Made by a program: the position numbers and the translations under genes. Below, in pieces: positions 8,981 to 16,720 of a DNA stretch of 64,000 bases. Where the stretch lies: positions 186,001-250,000 of the forward strand of contig NZ_OBMR01000002.1 of NCBI RefSeq assembly GCF_900218035.1. Direction: 5' to 3'. Position 1 is the stretch's first letter, and every line of letters begins with the position of its first letter. The notes beneath the pieces were generated by a model. It made no database searches. It was given only the letters and a program-made list of their open reading frames with translations, and was not told the DNA's origin. This stretch comes from Pseudobutyrivibrio ruminis DSM 9787 (GTDB lineage Bacteria; Bacillota; Clostridia; Lachnospirales; Lachnospiraceae).

Positions 8981-10161
8981 TACTCTTCCTCAGACTCTGC
9001 AGCGTCAGACTCTACTTCAGCGTCCTCAGCGTACTCGTCCTCGTCATAGTACTCATCCTCATCATAGTACTCGTCGTCATCATCGTAATCTTCTTCGTAA
9101 TCAAGGAAATCACCAGCTTCCTTAGCCTGTGTTTCGCTCTTGATATCAATCTTGAAGCCTGTAAGACGAGCAGCAAGACGTGCGTTCTGTCCTTCCTTAC
9201 CAATAGCAAGTGAAAGCTGATAATCAGGAACAACTACGCGAGCACTCTTTTCATCAGCGTCAGCAACAACTGCAACAACCTTTGCTGGTGAAAGTGCATT
9301 TTCAATAAGGTATGCAGGGTTCTCATCCCACTCTACGATATCGATTTTCTCGCCACGAAGCTCATTAACGATTGCGTTTACACGTGCACCGTTCTGACCT
9401 ACGCATGCTCCAACTGGATCTACATCCTCGTCGTTTGACCAAACAGCAATCTTTGTACGGCTACCAGCCTCACGAGAGATTGACTTGATTTCTACGATAC
9501 CATCGCGAACCTCTGAAACTTCCTCTTCGAAAAGCTTCTTAACAAGCTCAGGATGTGTACGAGATACAAGAATACGTGGTCCCTTGTTTGATGTCTTAAC
9601 TTCTACGATATAAACCTTGATACGGTCCTGTGGCTTGTAGAACTCGCCCTTAACCTGCTCAGACTCTGCAAGGAATCCCTCAAGCTTACCAAGGTTAACA
9701 TGGATATTGCTTCCTGAGAAACGAGTAACAACACCTGTAACAACCTTGTGCTGAAGCTCATAGTACTCCTCATAAAGAACCTTGCGTTCTTCCTCACGGA
9801 TTTTCTGTGTGATTGTGTTCTTAGCTGCTGTAGCTGCGATACGGCCAAAGTCCTTTGACTTAACCTCGATGTGAAGAACATCACCAATCTGATGCTTACC
9901 ATTGATGTTCTGAGCATCAGCAAGTGAAATCTCCTCAACAGGATCCATAACCTCATCAACTACTGTCTTTGCAAGAAATACATGATAAGCGCCAGTCTCT
10001 CTGTCGATTTCAACTGTAGCATTATCTGCCTTTCCATAATTGTTCTTACATGCAATAAGAAGTGAATTCTCGATTGTCTCGATTAACACATCCATGCTGA
10101 TATTTTTCTCTTTTGCGAGATCTGTAAGAGCATCCCAAAAATCATTTGTATTAGCTGCCAT
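8980..10161 (-). CDS. nusA: Transcription termination/antitermination factor NusA
   Basis: Binds RNA polymerase and RNA and modulates pausing, termination and antitermination. The 393-residue protein has the N-terminal polymerase-binding domain (1-130), an S1 domain (about 135-200, VVTGVVTRFSGSNIHVNLG) and two KH domains with GACVGQNGARV and AIGKEGQNARLAARLTG. The C terminus (about 356-393) is an acidic Asp/Glu/Tyr tail with repeated DEDEYYDEDEY units instead of the E. coli-type AR repeats. The ATG has GGAGG 5 nt upstream. Second gene of the operon after rimP. Confidence 0.98.
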   Translation of the reverse strand: MAANTNDFWDALTDLAKEKNISMDVLIETIENSLLIACKNNYGKADNATVEIDRETGAYHVFLAKTVVDEVMDPVEEISLADAQNINGKHQIGDVLHIEVKSKDFGRIAATAAKNTITQKIREEERKVLYEEYYELQHKVVTGVVTRFSGSNIHVNLGKLEGFLAESEQVKGEFYKPQDRIKVYIVEVKTSNKGPRILVSRTHPELVKKLFEEEVSEVRDGIVEIKSISREAGSRTKIAVWSNDEDVDPVGACVGQNGARVNAIVNELRGEKIDIVEWDENPAYLIENALSPAKVVAVVADADEKSARVVVPDYQLSLAIGKEGQNARLAARLTGFKIDIKSETQAKEAGDFLDYEEDYDDDDEYYDEDEYYDEDEYAEDAEVESDAAESEEE

Positions 10162-10179
10162 TATTTCCTCCTATTTCTA

Positions 10180-10650
10180 CTAGAAATCTATTGATAATTT
10201 GATTTGTGCAACGTCTGATCTATTAAACACCTCTGTACCATCTTCAAATTCGATTGTAAAAGTATCCTTATCGAAGGCCTTAAGTGTTCCAGTAAATTCC
10301 TTAGCACCATTAACTGGCTTGTATGTCTTAATATCAACATCAAGTCCAATGGCTTTTTCAAAATGCTTATCTTTCTTTAAAACTCTGCCAAGACCTGGTG
10401 AACTAACTTCGAAGATATATCCTTCGTCTCCACCAATCTGTGGCTCTGCGTCAAGTAAATCGTTCATGCGACGACTTACATCTACGCAATCATCAATTGT
10501 GATACCACCTTCCTTGTCGATGTAGGCTCTAAGATAATAATCTGCGCCCTCTTTAACGTATTCAACGTCATAGAGCTCAAAGCCCATCTCATCAAGAATA
10601 GGAGTTATCAATTCTTCCGTACGTTTTTCGTAATCGGTGTGTTTTGACAT
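10180..10650 (-). CDS. rimP: Ribosome maturation factor RimP
   Basis: Helps assemble the 30S subunit before nusA/infB-encoded factors act. The 156-residue length is normal. Diagnostic stretches are MGFELYDVEYVKEGADYYL, EGGITIDDCVDVSRRMNDLLD and YIFEVSSPGLGRVLKK. First gene of the operon running to ribF. The ATG follows GGAGGAC. Expression probably depends on the promoter at 10756-10783 and the leader hairpin at 10701-10728. Confidence 0.96.
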   Translation of the reverse strand: MSKHTDYEKRTEELITPILDEMGFELYDVEYVKEGADYYLRAYIDKEGGITIDDCVDVSRRMNDLLDAEPQIGGDEGYIFEVSSPGLGRVLKKDKHFEKAIGLDVDIKTYKPVNGAKEFTGTLKAFDKDTFTIEFEDGTEVFNRSDVAQIKLSIDF

Positions 10651-10700
10651 AAATGTCCTCCTTATTCAGTTGTGCATGTTAAAAGTGAACAAACATAGTA

Positions 10701-10728
10701 AAAGAGAGAGCAAAAACGCTCTCTCTTT
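10701..10728 (-). terminator. Terminator-like hairpin in the rimP-nusA leader
   Basis: A perfect 11-bp stem (10701-10711 with 10718-10728) with a 6-nt loop and a short T-rich stretch after it on the minus strand. It lies downstream of the rimP promoter but upstream of the rimP ATG. It can therefore end transcripts coming from purO-purH and also sits in the untranslated leader of the rimP operon. An upstream repeat of the 5' arm (GAAGAGAGCG) could compete for the same 3' arm. Confidence 0.7.
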
Positions 10729-10755
10729 CAGTCGCTCTCTTCAATAACACTGTAT

Positions 10756-10783
10756 ATTATAGCAGAATTATTTGATTTTTCAA
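10756..10783 (-). promoter_or_regulatory. Sigma-A promoter of the rimP-to-ribF operon
   Basis: The minus strand has TTGAAA, 16 nt, TATAAT, with the extended TG before the -10 (TGCTATAAT). The predicted start near 10749 gives a leader of about 100 nt containing the hairpin at 10701-10728. Confidence 0.8.
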
Positions 10784-10807
10784 GCTTTTTAGGCAAATAG
10801 CTGTAAA

Positions 10808-11986
10808 TTAGTGATGGAATAGACGAAGTCCAGTAAATGACATAACCATTCCGTACTTGTTACATGTCTCGATAACATTGTCATCACGAACAGAGCCGCC
10901 TGGTTGAGCTACATACTTAACACCTGACTTATGGGCACGCTCAATATTATCGCCAAATGGGAAGAATGCATCACTTCCAAGTGCTACATCAGACATCTTA
11001 TCAAGCCATGCACGCTTTTCTGCTCTTGTAAACTCGCTTGGTCTTGTCTTGAAAGTCTTTTGCCATACATCATCTCCGATTACATCCTCGAATTCATCTC
11101 CAATGTAAAGGTCGATTGCATTGTCTCTATCAGCTCTCTTGATTCCATCAACAAAATCAAGGTTAAGAACCTTTGGAGACTGACGAAGCCACCAATTATC
11201 AGCCTTCTGTCCTGCAAGACGGGTACAGTGAATACGTGACTGCTGGCCAGCACCAATGCCAATTGCCTGGCCATCCTTTACGTAGCAAACAGAATTAGAC
11301 TGTGTGTACTTAAGAGTAATCATTGCAATGGCAAGATCAATCTTAGCCTGCTCTGTAAGTTCCTTATTGTCTGTAACAATATTTGCAAAGAAGTTGTCGT
11401 CGATAACAAGCTCATTTCTTCCCTGCTCAAATGTAATACCAAATACTTCCTTACGCTCAAGCTGCTTTGGAACGTAGTTTGGATCAATTTTGATTACTGC
11501 ATAGTTACCGTTTTTCTTAGCTTTAAGAATTTCAAGTGCTTCTGGCTCGAAACCAGGTGCAATGACACCATCAGAAACCTCTCGCTTAATAAGCTTTGCT
11601 GTAGCAACATCGCATACATCAGAAAGTGAAATGAAATCACCAAATGAAGACATTCTGTCTGCACCTCTTGCTCTAGCATATGCATTTGCAAGTGGAGTAA
11701 ATTCCATATCTAAATCATCACACCAGTAAATCTTGCGCTCTACGTCTGAAAGAGGAAGACCCACAGCAGCGCCTGCTGGTGAAACATGCTTGAATGATGT
11801 AGCAGCTGCAAGACCAGTAGCCTTTTTAAGCTCAGAAACTAACTGCCAACCATTAAAAGCATCTAAAAAATTAATATAACCAGGCTTACCAGAAAGGACC
11901 TCAATTGGAAGATCCCCATCTTCCATATAGATTCGCGAAGGCTTCTGATTAGGGTTACAACCATACTTTAATTCCAATTCTTTCAT
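10808..11986 (-). CDS. Stand-alone AICAR formyltransferase (PurH C-terminal-type)
   Basis: Formylates AICAR to FAICAR with 10-formyl-tetrahydrofolate, the ninth step of purine synthesis. The 392-residue protein covers only the transformylase part; the IMP cyclohydrolase domain of bifunctional PurH is absent. Recognisable are LKYGCNPNQKPSRIY, the TSFKHVSPAGAAVG active-site stretch and the final VKYVAQPGGSVRDDNVIE with GLRLFHH. I chose the ATG at 11986, 8 nt after GGAGG; a TTG at 12001 overlaps that ribosome site. It follows purO by 24 nt, so the two last steps are encoded together. Confidence 0.93.
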   Translation of the reverse strand: MKELELKYGCNPNQKPSRIYMEDGDLPIEVLSGKPGYINFLDAFNGWQLVSELKKATGLAAATSFKHVSPAGAAVGLPLSDVERKIYWCDDLDMEFTPLANAYARARGADRMSSFGDFISLSDVCDVATAKLIKREVSDGVIAPGFEPEALEILKAKKNGNYAVIKIDPNYVPKQLERKEVFGITFEQGRNELVIDDNFFANIVTDNKELTEQAKIDLAIAMITLKYTQSNSVCYVKDGQAIGIGAGQQSRIHCTRLAGQKADNWWLRQSPKVLNLDFVDGIKRADRDNAIDLYIGDEFEDVIGDDVWQKTFKTRPSEFTRAEKRAWLDKMSDVALGSDAFFPFGDNIERAHKSGVKYVAQPGGSVRDDNVIETCNKYGMVMSFTGLRLFHH

Positions 11987-12010
11987 TACAAAATCCTCCA
12001 AAATACAAAA

Positions 12011-12724
12011 TTATTTATTCTTGTTTATGATACGAGTTTCTACGGCACCACTAGCGATATCGATGTAGCGTACAAAAAGTGAAACCTTGTTATCTTGATT
12101 AAGGTTCTCCCAAATAAGTGCTGTAAACTCATCGATGCTTCCCTTTATTTCAATTGGAGTTGGCTCTCCCTCATATGAAGGAAGTGGATTGCCATCATTC
12201 ATATATGTGTGAATAAATCGGCCTGAACCAGCCTTAGGATTTGAATAATCAAAAGTGTATCTGTTACATGAATCGCTATCGCCCATGTTTGATTTAAGAA
12301 TTGACATTAAATAATTGAATTCACCATTTTCGATGTGAATAAGACCTGAAATACGAGGAGTGAAATTAGGGCCATCTGGCTCGAACTCACGAAGGCGAAG
12401 TGCTTGTTCAAATGTCTTGCCCTTCTTCATTTCGTCGTAAATAGTGTCTGTCTGGTCTCCGTTTGTAACAATGGTATCATTTCCAAGTACTCGAACTGGT
12501 GCATAGATAATAAGTGAAGGGTCTGTAAGCTTTGAAGGATCGAAAGCCTGTGTGCGGATGCCCTCACCGTCCTCTACGAATACTCTGTTTCTGGAATTCT
12601 CAGAACGCCCCATAATAAAATAAGCAGAGACAGCCTTGGTTCCGTCTTCTGAACGGCCAATGACAATGCCTCTGCCTGGATACGTGGTTTCTGATAATTC
12701 TCTTGCTAAAGATTTTACTACCAT
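12011..12724 (-). CDS. PurO-type IMP cyclohydrolase
   Basis: Closes the purine ring of FAICAR to IMP, the last step of the pathway. The 237-residue protein matches the PurO/IMP_cyclohyd family rather than the cyclohydrolase part of PurH, with TYPGRGIVIGRSEDG near the N terminus, YFIMGRSENSRNRVF, VTNGDQTDTIYDEM and RISGLIHIENG. The ATG at 12724 follows AAAGGAGG with a 5-nt gap; longer in-frame starts lie upstream of the -10 box. First gene of a two-gene operon with the AICAR formyltransferase. Confidence 0.92.
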   Translation of the reverse strand: MVVKSLARELSETTYPGRGIVIGRSEDGTKAVSAYFIMGRSENSRNRVFVEDGEGIRTQAFDPSKLTDPSLIIYAPVRVLGNDTIVTNGDQTDTIYDEMKKGKTFEQALRLREFEPDGPNFTPRISGLIHIENGEFNYLMSILKSNMGDSDSCNRYTFDYSNPKAGSGRFIHTYMNDGNPLPSYEGEPTPIEIKGSIDEFTALIWENLNQDNKVSLFVRYIDIASGAVETRIINKNK

Positions 12725-12755
12725 GGGTTCCTCCTTTAATACATTTTCCGCAAAA

Positions 12756-12784
12756 ATTATAACCGAACAACATCTCAAAGTCCA
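12756..12784 (-). promoter_or_regulatory. Sigma-A promoter of purO-purH
   Basis: The minus strand has TGGACT, 17 nt, TATAAT. The 5' leader is only about 25 nt, too short for a purine riboswitch. It overlaps the region upstream of the divergent GGDEF gene. Confidence 0.65.
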
Positions 12785-12873
12785 CCATATTTTGTTTGTT
12801 ATTTCCATTTATATTCACAACTTTTTCAAACAAATGGATTAAGCTTTATATACACGATTATGAGGAGCATATA

Positions 12874-14367
12874 ATGAAGAACATAACAAGTTATGAAGAT
12901 TTTTCAAAAAAGAATTATAGAAAGATAAACGGTTATATAAACACATGTATATGGATTGGAATATCTATAGGTCCACTTATGGCCATCCCTATTGCACTGG
13001 GCATAATTCATAGCATAGATTATTTCGACTGTCTATTTTTATCTGGAATCATTCTACTGCTTGCTGTAATACACCGTTTTGCTATGTACAAATTTCCAGA
13101 TTCTAAAAATACAGCAATCTTTGCATTAGTTTCACTAGATATTTTTTTATATTTCTTGAATTATTCTCATTTCGCAATAAAGCTTACCTGGTTTTTGGTA
13201 CCTTTATTAAGCATATTATATGTAAACAAAACTATTTATTTGTTTACGTCATTATTTAACTATATGATGATGACACTTGCCGCATATGAAACTGCTCCTT
13301 ACTATGCAGCTAGAAAAGTTGGAAACATAAGTCCAAAAGATGAATTCAGAGGCATCATGACTGGATACACCGTAGAAGCAATACTTCTGTTTATTGTTGG
13401 ATACGTAATACTCGAAGTATCTATAAACTATATGAAGCAGCTGATGGAGAAGTTTTTAGAAATAAGAAATCATGAAAAAGACATGAATGAGCAAATGAAA
13501 ACTCTCCGCTCAATGGCTGAAATTTATAACAATGTTAATCTGATAAACTTTATTAATTCAACTGAAATGTCTTTGCGTGATGAAAATAAAGTAGAACATA
13601 AAATAGAAATGCCACATCAAAATCACACAAGAATGACTCAATCTATTAAAAAATTTGTTGTGCCTGAACAATTAGATGACTTTTGGAAGTTCACTGATAT
13701 CACCACAGTACGAGCCAGACTAACACATAAAAAGATTTTATCTAACGATTTCATCAATGCTACATATGGTTGGTTTAGAGCTCAGTATATTGCCGTTGAT
13801 GAAACTCCAGATGGAATACCTAATATCGTTATTTTCACTACGCGAAATATCGATGAAGAAAAACGCCGTGAGGAGCATCTGATAAACATTTCCTTAACTG
13901 ATGAGCTTACAAGGCTGTTCAACAGACGTTGCTATGACGATGACGTAGAAGTATATAAAAAAGAAGGCATGCCTGAAGACTTTGTTATCTTCTCAGTGGA
14001 TGTTAATGGCCTAAAGAAAGCAAATGATACAATCGGACATGCAGCTGGCGACGAATTAATAAAGGGCGCCGCAGATTGCTTGCAATCAACTATCGGCTCC
14101 TTTGGTAAGACCTACAGAACCGGCGGCGATGAATTTTTAGCAATACTACACACTGACAATCCTGAACAGATAGTAAACAATATAAAAGCGAAAGCGGCCC
14201 AGTGGCGAGGCTTATTGGTAGATAAGCTATCACTTTCAGTAGGATATGCGGCTTATGCAGATTCACAAGATGCATCTATAGAGGATCTGGAGCATAAAGC
14301 AGACAAGCATATGTACGAAGACAAAAATAGATATTACAAAGAAAATGGCATTGACCGCCGAAAATAA
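12874..14367 (+). CDS. Membrane-anchored diguanylate cyclase (GGDEF)
   Basis: Predicted to make cyclic di-GMP. The 497-residue protein has five or six N-terminal transmembrane helices (about 22-185), a linker helix, a PAS-like region (about 215-330) and a C-terminal GGDEF domain (338-497). The active-site loop is intact (RTGGDEF, 416-421 region), and LTDELTRLFNRR and SVDVNGLKKANDTIGHAAGDEL are typical. No RxxD inhibitory site lies five residues before GGDEF, so product inhibition at that site is not expected. I chose the ATG at 12874, preceded by GAGGAG. Divergent from purO and convergent with the FliD-like gene. Confidence 0.93.
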   Translation: MKNITSYEDFSKKNYRKINGYINTCIWIGISIGPLMAIPIALGIIHSIDYFDCLFLSGIILLLAVIHRFAMYKFPDSKNTAIFALVSLDIFLYFLNYSHFAIKLTWFLVPLLSILYVNKTIYLFTSLFNYMMMTLAAYETAPYYAARKVGNISPKDEFRGIMTGYTVEAILLFIVGYVILEVSINYMKQLMEKFLEIRNHEKDMNEQMKTLRSMAEIYNNVNLINFINSTEMSLRDENKVEHKIEMPHQNHTRMTQSIKKFVVPEQLDDFWKFTDITTVRARLTHKKILSNDFINATYGWFRAQYIAVDETPDGIPNIVIFTTRNIDEEKRREEHLINISLTDELTRLFNRRCYDDDVEVYKKEGMPEDFVIFSVDVNGLKKANDTIGHAAGDELIKGAADCLQSTIGSFGKTYRTGGDEFLAILHTDNPEQIVNNIKAKAAQWRGLLVDKLSLSVGYAAYADSQDASIEDLEHKADKHMYEDKNRYYKENGIDRRK

Positions 14368-14373
14368 AGACAT

Positions 14374-14407
14374 AAAAAAGCTGGCCCTTAAGGACCAGCT
14401 TTTATTT
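14374..14407. terminator. Bidirectional terminator between GGDEF and FliD-like genes
   Basis: An inverted repeat around AAAGCTGG / CCAGCTTT (about 14377-14384 with 14395-14402) is flanked by A-rich sequence on one side and T-rich on the other. It lies in the 44-bp gap between convergent stop codons. Confidence 0.8.
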
Positions 14408-14411
14408 TATG

Positions 14412-15188
14412 TTATGTAGTTGTATTAAATTTGCTAATCATATCATCTGCAGATAACGAATAATCTCCGCTATTGGTATATGATTTACGACCTGTAATAC
14501 TTGCAAGTTCATTGCTTGCATATGAATTAGTCATTGAAGACTTTGTAGCAACCTGGTATGCATAGCTTCCAGTTCCACTAAACAAATCCTTTACATAAGT
14601 CATATTTGCTTTATTCTTCAGAAAATCTTCATCAACATTAAGATGATTCTTATTATCTATGGTAATTCCAGCCTTTCCAAGAGTCTGGGCTGTCTTAGCT
14701 GAAGTTGTTACCATCGCTGCAACCTGAGAAAGAATTCCAGTACTCTCTGACTTCTGGCCACTATCTACAAGCTCATTATATGCATCTGCAAAGCCTTTAA
14801 TGGCATTGTAAATCTGATCTTTATCGTAATCCTTTGTTACATTGCCTTCTTCATCAGTAGATTCAACTTCGTTCCAGATTGAATTCTTGCCTTTAGCTAA
14901 AAGCTTATCTGTAGCTTTGCTTAAATCTGATGAATCATTTCTAATCTCACTCAAATTAGAGTCTGCAATCTTTGACTTTTTAGATGTGTCAGACTTTAGG
15001 TTTCCATCATTATCATACTTTGAATAATATGACTTAACCAGCTTTCCATATGAACCTGATTTAATCTGAGATAAGCTTGTTAGAGAGCCTTCTAATCCTC
15101 CAAACATTGAATTAATGCCCGAAGAATTGTTACCTCCAAACAATGAATATATAGAATTGTTTCCGAATGAATTAATAGTTAAAGACAT
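14412..15188 (-). CDS. FliD-like small protein, flagellar-associated (function inferred)
   Basis: A 258-residue Ser/Asn/Lys-rich protein without signal peptide or membrane segment. The C-terminal part (GITIDNKNHLNVDEDFLKN, then YVKDLFSGTGSYAYQV) resembles the end of the flagellar cap protein FliD, and the long helical centre (STGILSQVAAMVTTSAKTAQ) fits an export-apparatus substrate. It is much shorter than a true FliD (usually over 450 residues) and lacks its N-terminal coiled region. The ATG at 15188 follows AAAGGAG. No flagellar gene adjoins it, though cheV is 3.5 kb away. A secreted or surface filament-associated role is a guess. Confidence 0.6.
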   Translation of the reverse strand: MSLTINSFGNNSIYSLFGGNNSSGINSMFGGLEGSLTSLSQIKSGSYGKLVKSYYSKYDNDGNLKSDTSKKSKIADSNLSEIRNDSSDLSKATDKLLAKGKNSIWNEVESTDEEGNVTKDYDKDQIYNAIKGFADAYNELVDSGQKSESTGILSQVAAMVTTSAKTAQTLGKAGITIDNKNHLNVDEDFLKNKANMTYVKDLFSGTGSYAYQVATKSSMTNSYASNELASITGRKSYTNSGDYSLSADDMISKFNTTT

Positions 15189-15277
15189 AAACATCACTCC
15201 TTTGAAAATAAAACATGAACATCCTTGTTCTACTGTTTTGTCTCTTGCTTACATTTATACTTACTAACATAATAACA

Positions 15278-15310
15278 GGGACATGTGAAACTTTTGTTAA
15301 AACATATCCC
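15278..15310 (-). terminator. Weak hairpin after hisF
   Basis: An 8-bp inverted repeat (15278-15285 with 15303-15310, one G-T pair) with a 17-nt loop lies just past the hisF stop codon. There is no strong T run, so it is only a possible terminator. The rest of the 128-bp gap shows no clear promoter. Confidence 0.35.
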
Positions 15311-15316
15311 ATCTTT

Positions 15317-16075
15317 TTATAATCTTACAGAAACCCCTTGATTCCTAAGATATTTCTTTAAATCAACGATTTCCAGTTCCTTATAATGGAATAAAGATGC
15401 CGCAAGAGCCGCGTCAGCACCACCAATTGTAAGAGCATCCTTAAAGTGCTCCATATTGCCAGCGCCACCTGAAGCAATGACAGGAATATTTACAGCATCA
15501 GAAACAGCCTTAGTGAGTTCCAAATCAAATCCTGCTTTTGTACCATCACAATCCATAGAAGTAAGAAGAATCTCGCCCGCTCCAAGCTTTTCGCACTTAA
15601 TAGCCCATTCTACTGCATCTATGCCGCAATCTAATCTACCGCCGTGCTTATAAATGTTAAAGCCTCCATCAAGACGCTTCTTTGCATCAATTGCAACAAC
15701 GACGCATTGGCTGCCAAATTTATCAGCAGCATCTGAAATAAGACGAGGATTGTCAATTGCAGCAGAATTGACAGAGATTTTATCTGCTCCCTCACGTAAA
15801 AGAGCTTTGAAATCATCTACAGTACGAATACCACCGCCAACAGTAAAAGGAATAAATACCTGTTCCGCAACTCGACGAACCATATCCACAACTGTATTTC
15901 TACCATCAGATGAAGCTGTAATATCAAGAAATACTACTTCATCCGCTCCTGCTTTATCGTAAGCTGCTGCGATTTCTACAGGGTCCCCAGCATCTCTTAA
16001 ATCAACGAAATTAACACCCTTAACGACCCTTCCATCCTTTACATCTAAGCAAGGAATAATTCTCTTAGTAAACAT
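15317..16075 (-). CDS. hisF: Imidazole glycerol phosphate synthase, cyclase subunit
   Basis: Uses ammonia from HisH to make imidazole glycerol phosphate and AICAR in histidine synthesis. The 252-residue (beta/alpha)8 barrel has the catalytic Asp11 in [40 protein letters not shown] and [10 protein letters not shown]. The ATG follows AGGAGA. It lies 39 nt after hisH, and the subunits act as a heterodimer. The rest of the his pathway is not in the window. Confidence 0.97.
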   Translation of the reverse strand: MFTKRIIPCLDVKDGRVVKGVNFVDLRDAGDPVEIAAAYDKAGADEVVFLDITASSDGRNTVVDMVRRVAEQVFIPFTVGGGIRTVDDFKALLREGADKISVNSAAIDNPRLISDAADKFGSQCVVVAIDAKKRLDGGFNIYKHGGRLDCGIDAVEWAIKCEKLGAGEILLTSMDCDGTKAGFDLELTKAVSDAVNIPVIASGGAGNMEHFKDALTIGGADAALAASLFHYKELEIVDLKKYLRNQGVSVRL

Positions 16076-16114
16076 AACAAATCTCCTATATTGAAACCAA
16101 CAACTGTCAAATCA

Positions 16115-16720
16115 TTAAATCTCTGCAAAGTTCTTCAAAATCTGAAGTCCTACAGATGATGACTTTTCTGGATGGAACTGACAAGCAAATATATTGTCTT
16201 TCTCAACAGAAGCATGAATATGACAACCATAATCTGTTGTAGCTGTAACAATAGAGTCATCCTTTGCTTTCAAATAATACGAATGAACAAAGTATACAAA
16301 CGAACCCTCATCTATACCATTAAACAAACGTCCCTGGTTTGGATAATCCAAAGAATTCCATCCAATATGTGGAACCTTTAAGCCTGGTCCATCAGGAATA
16401 CGTACAACCTCTCCATTAAGTAAATGAAGTCCCTCAACCCCTGGTGATTCCTCACTTGATTCGAATAAAAGCTGTAGGCCCAGACAAATACCAAGAAATG
16501 GCTTGCCGCTGGCAACATATTCTTTAATAGCTTTATCAAGTTCGTATTTTTTAAGATGGTTCATAGCATCAGCAAAAGAGCCGACCCCCGGTAACACCAC
16601 ATGGTCGGCTTTTTTAATTACACTAAAATCCCTGGTAAGGACAGTTTCCTTACCAAGGATTTTAAATGCTTTTTCTACACTTTTAATATTTCCTGCATCG
16701 TAATCTAGTATTGCAATCAT
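16115..16720 (-). CDS. hisH: Imidazole glycerol phosphate synthase, glutaminase subunit
   Basis: Hydrolyses glutamine and channels ammonia to HisF. The 201-residue class I glutamine amidotransferase has the nucleophile Cys in FLGICLGLQLLFE, the oxyanion strand VVLPGVGSFADAM, and the His/Glu pair in FACQFHPEKSS. Its ATG overlaps the stop codon of the 639-residue membrane protein gene by 4 nt (ATGA), suggesting coupling to that unrelated-looking gene. Confidence 0.97.
   Translation of the reverse strand: MIAILDYDAGNIKSVEKAFKILGKETVLTRDFSVIKKADHVVLPGVGSFADAMNHLKKYELDKAIKEYVASGKPFLGICLGLQLLFESSEESPGVEGLHLLNGEVVRIPDGPGLKVPHIGWNSLDYPNQGRLFNGIDEGSFVYFVHSYYLKAKDDSIVTATTDYGCHIHASVEKDNIFACQFHPEKSSSVGLQILKNFAEI

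Noticed and set aside
15317-16720. HisH/HisF used for sugar modification (WbuY/WbuZ-like) rather than histidine synthesis
   Set aside because: Both proteins carry canonical HisH and HisF motifs and no surface-sugar genes are nearby.
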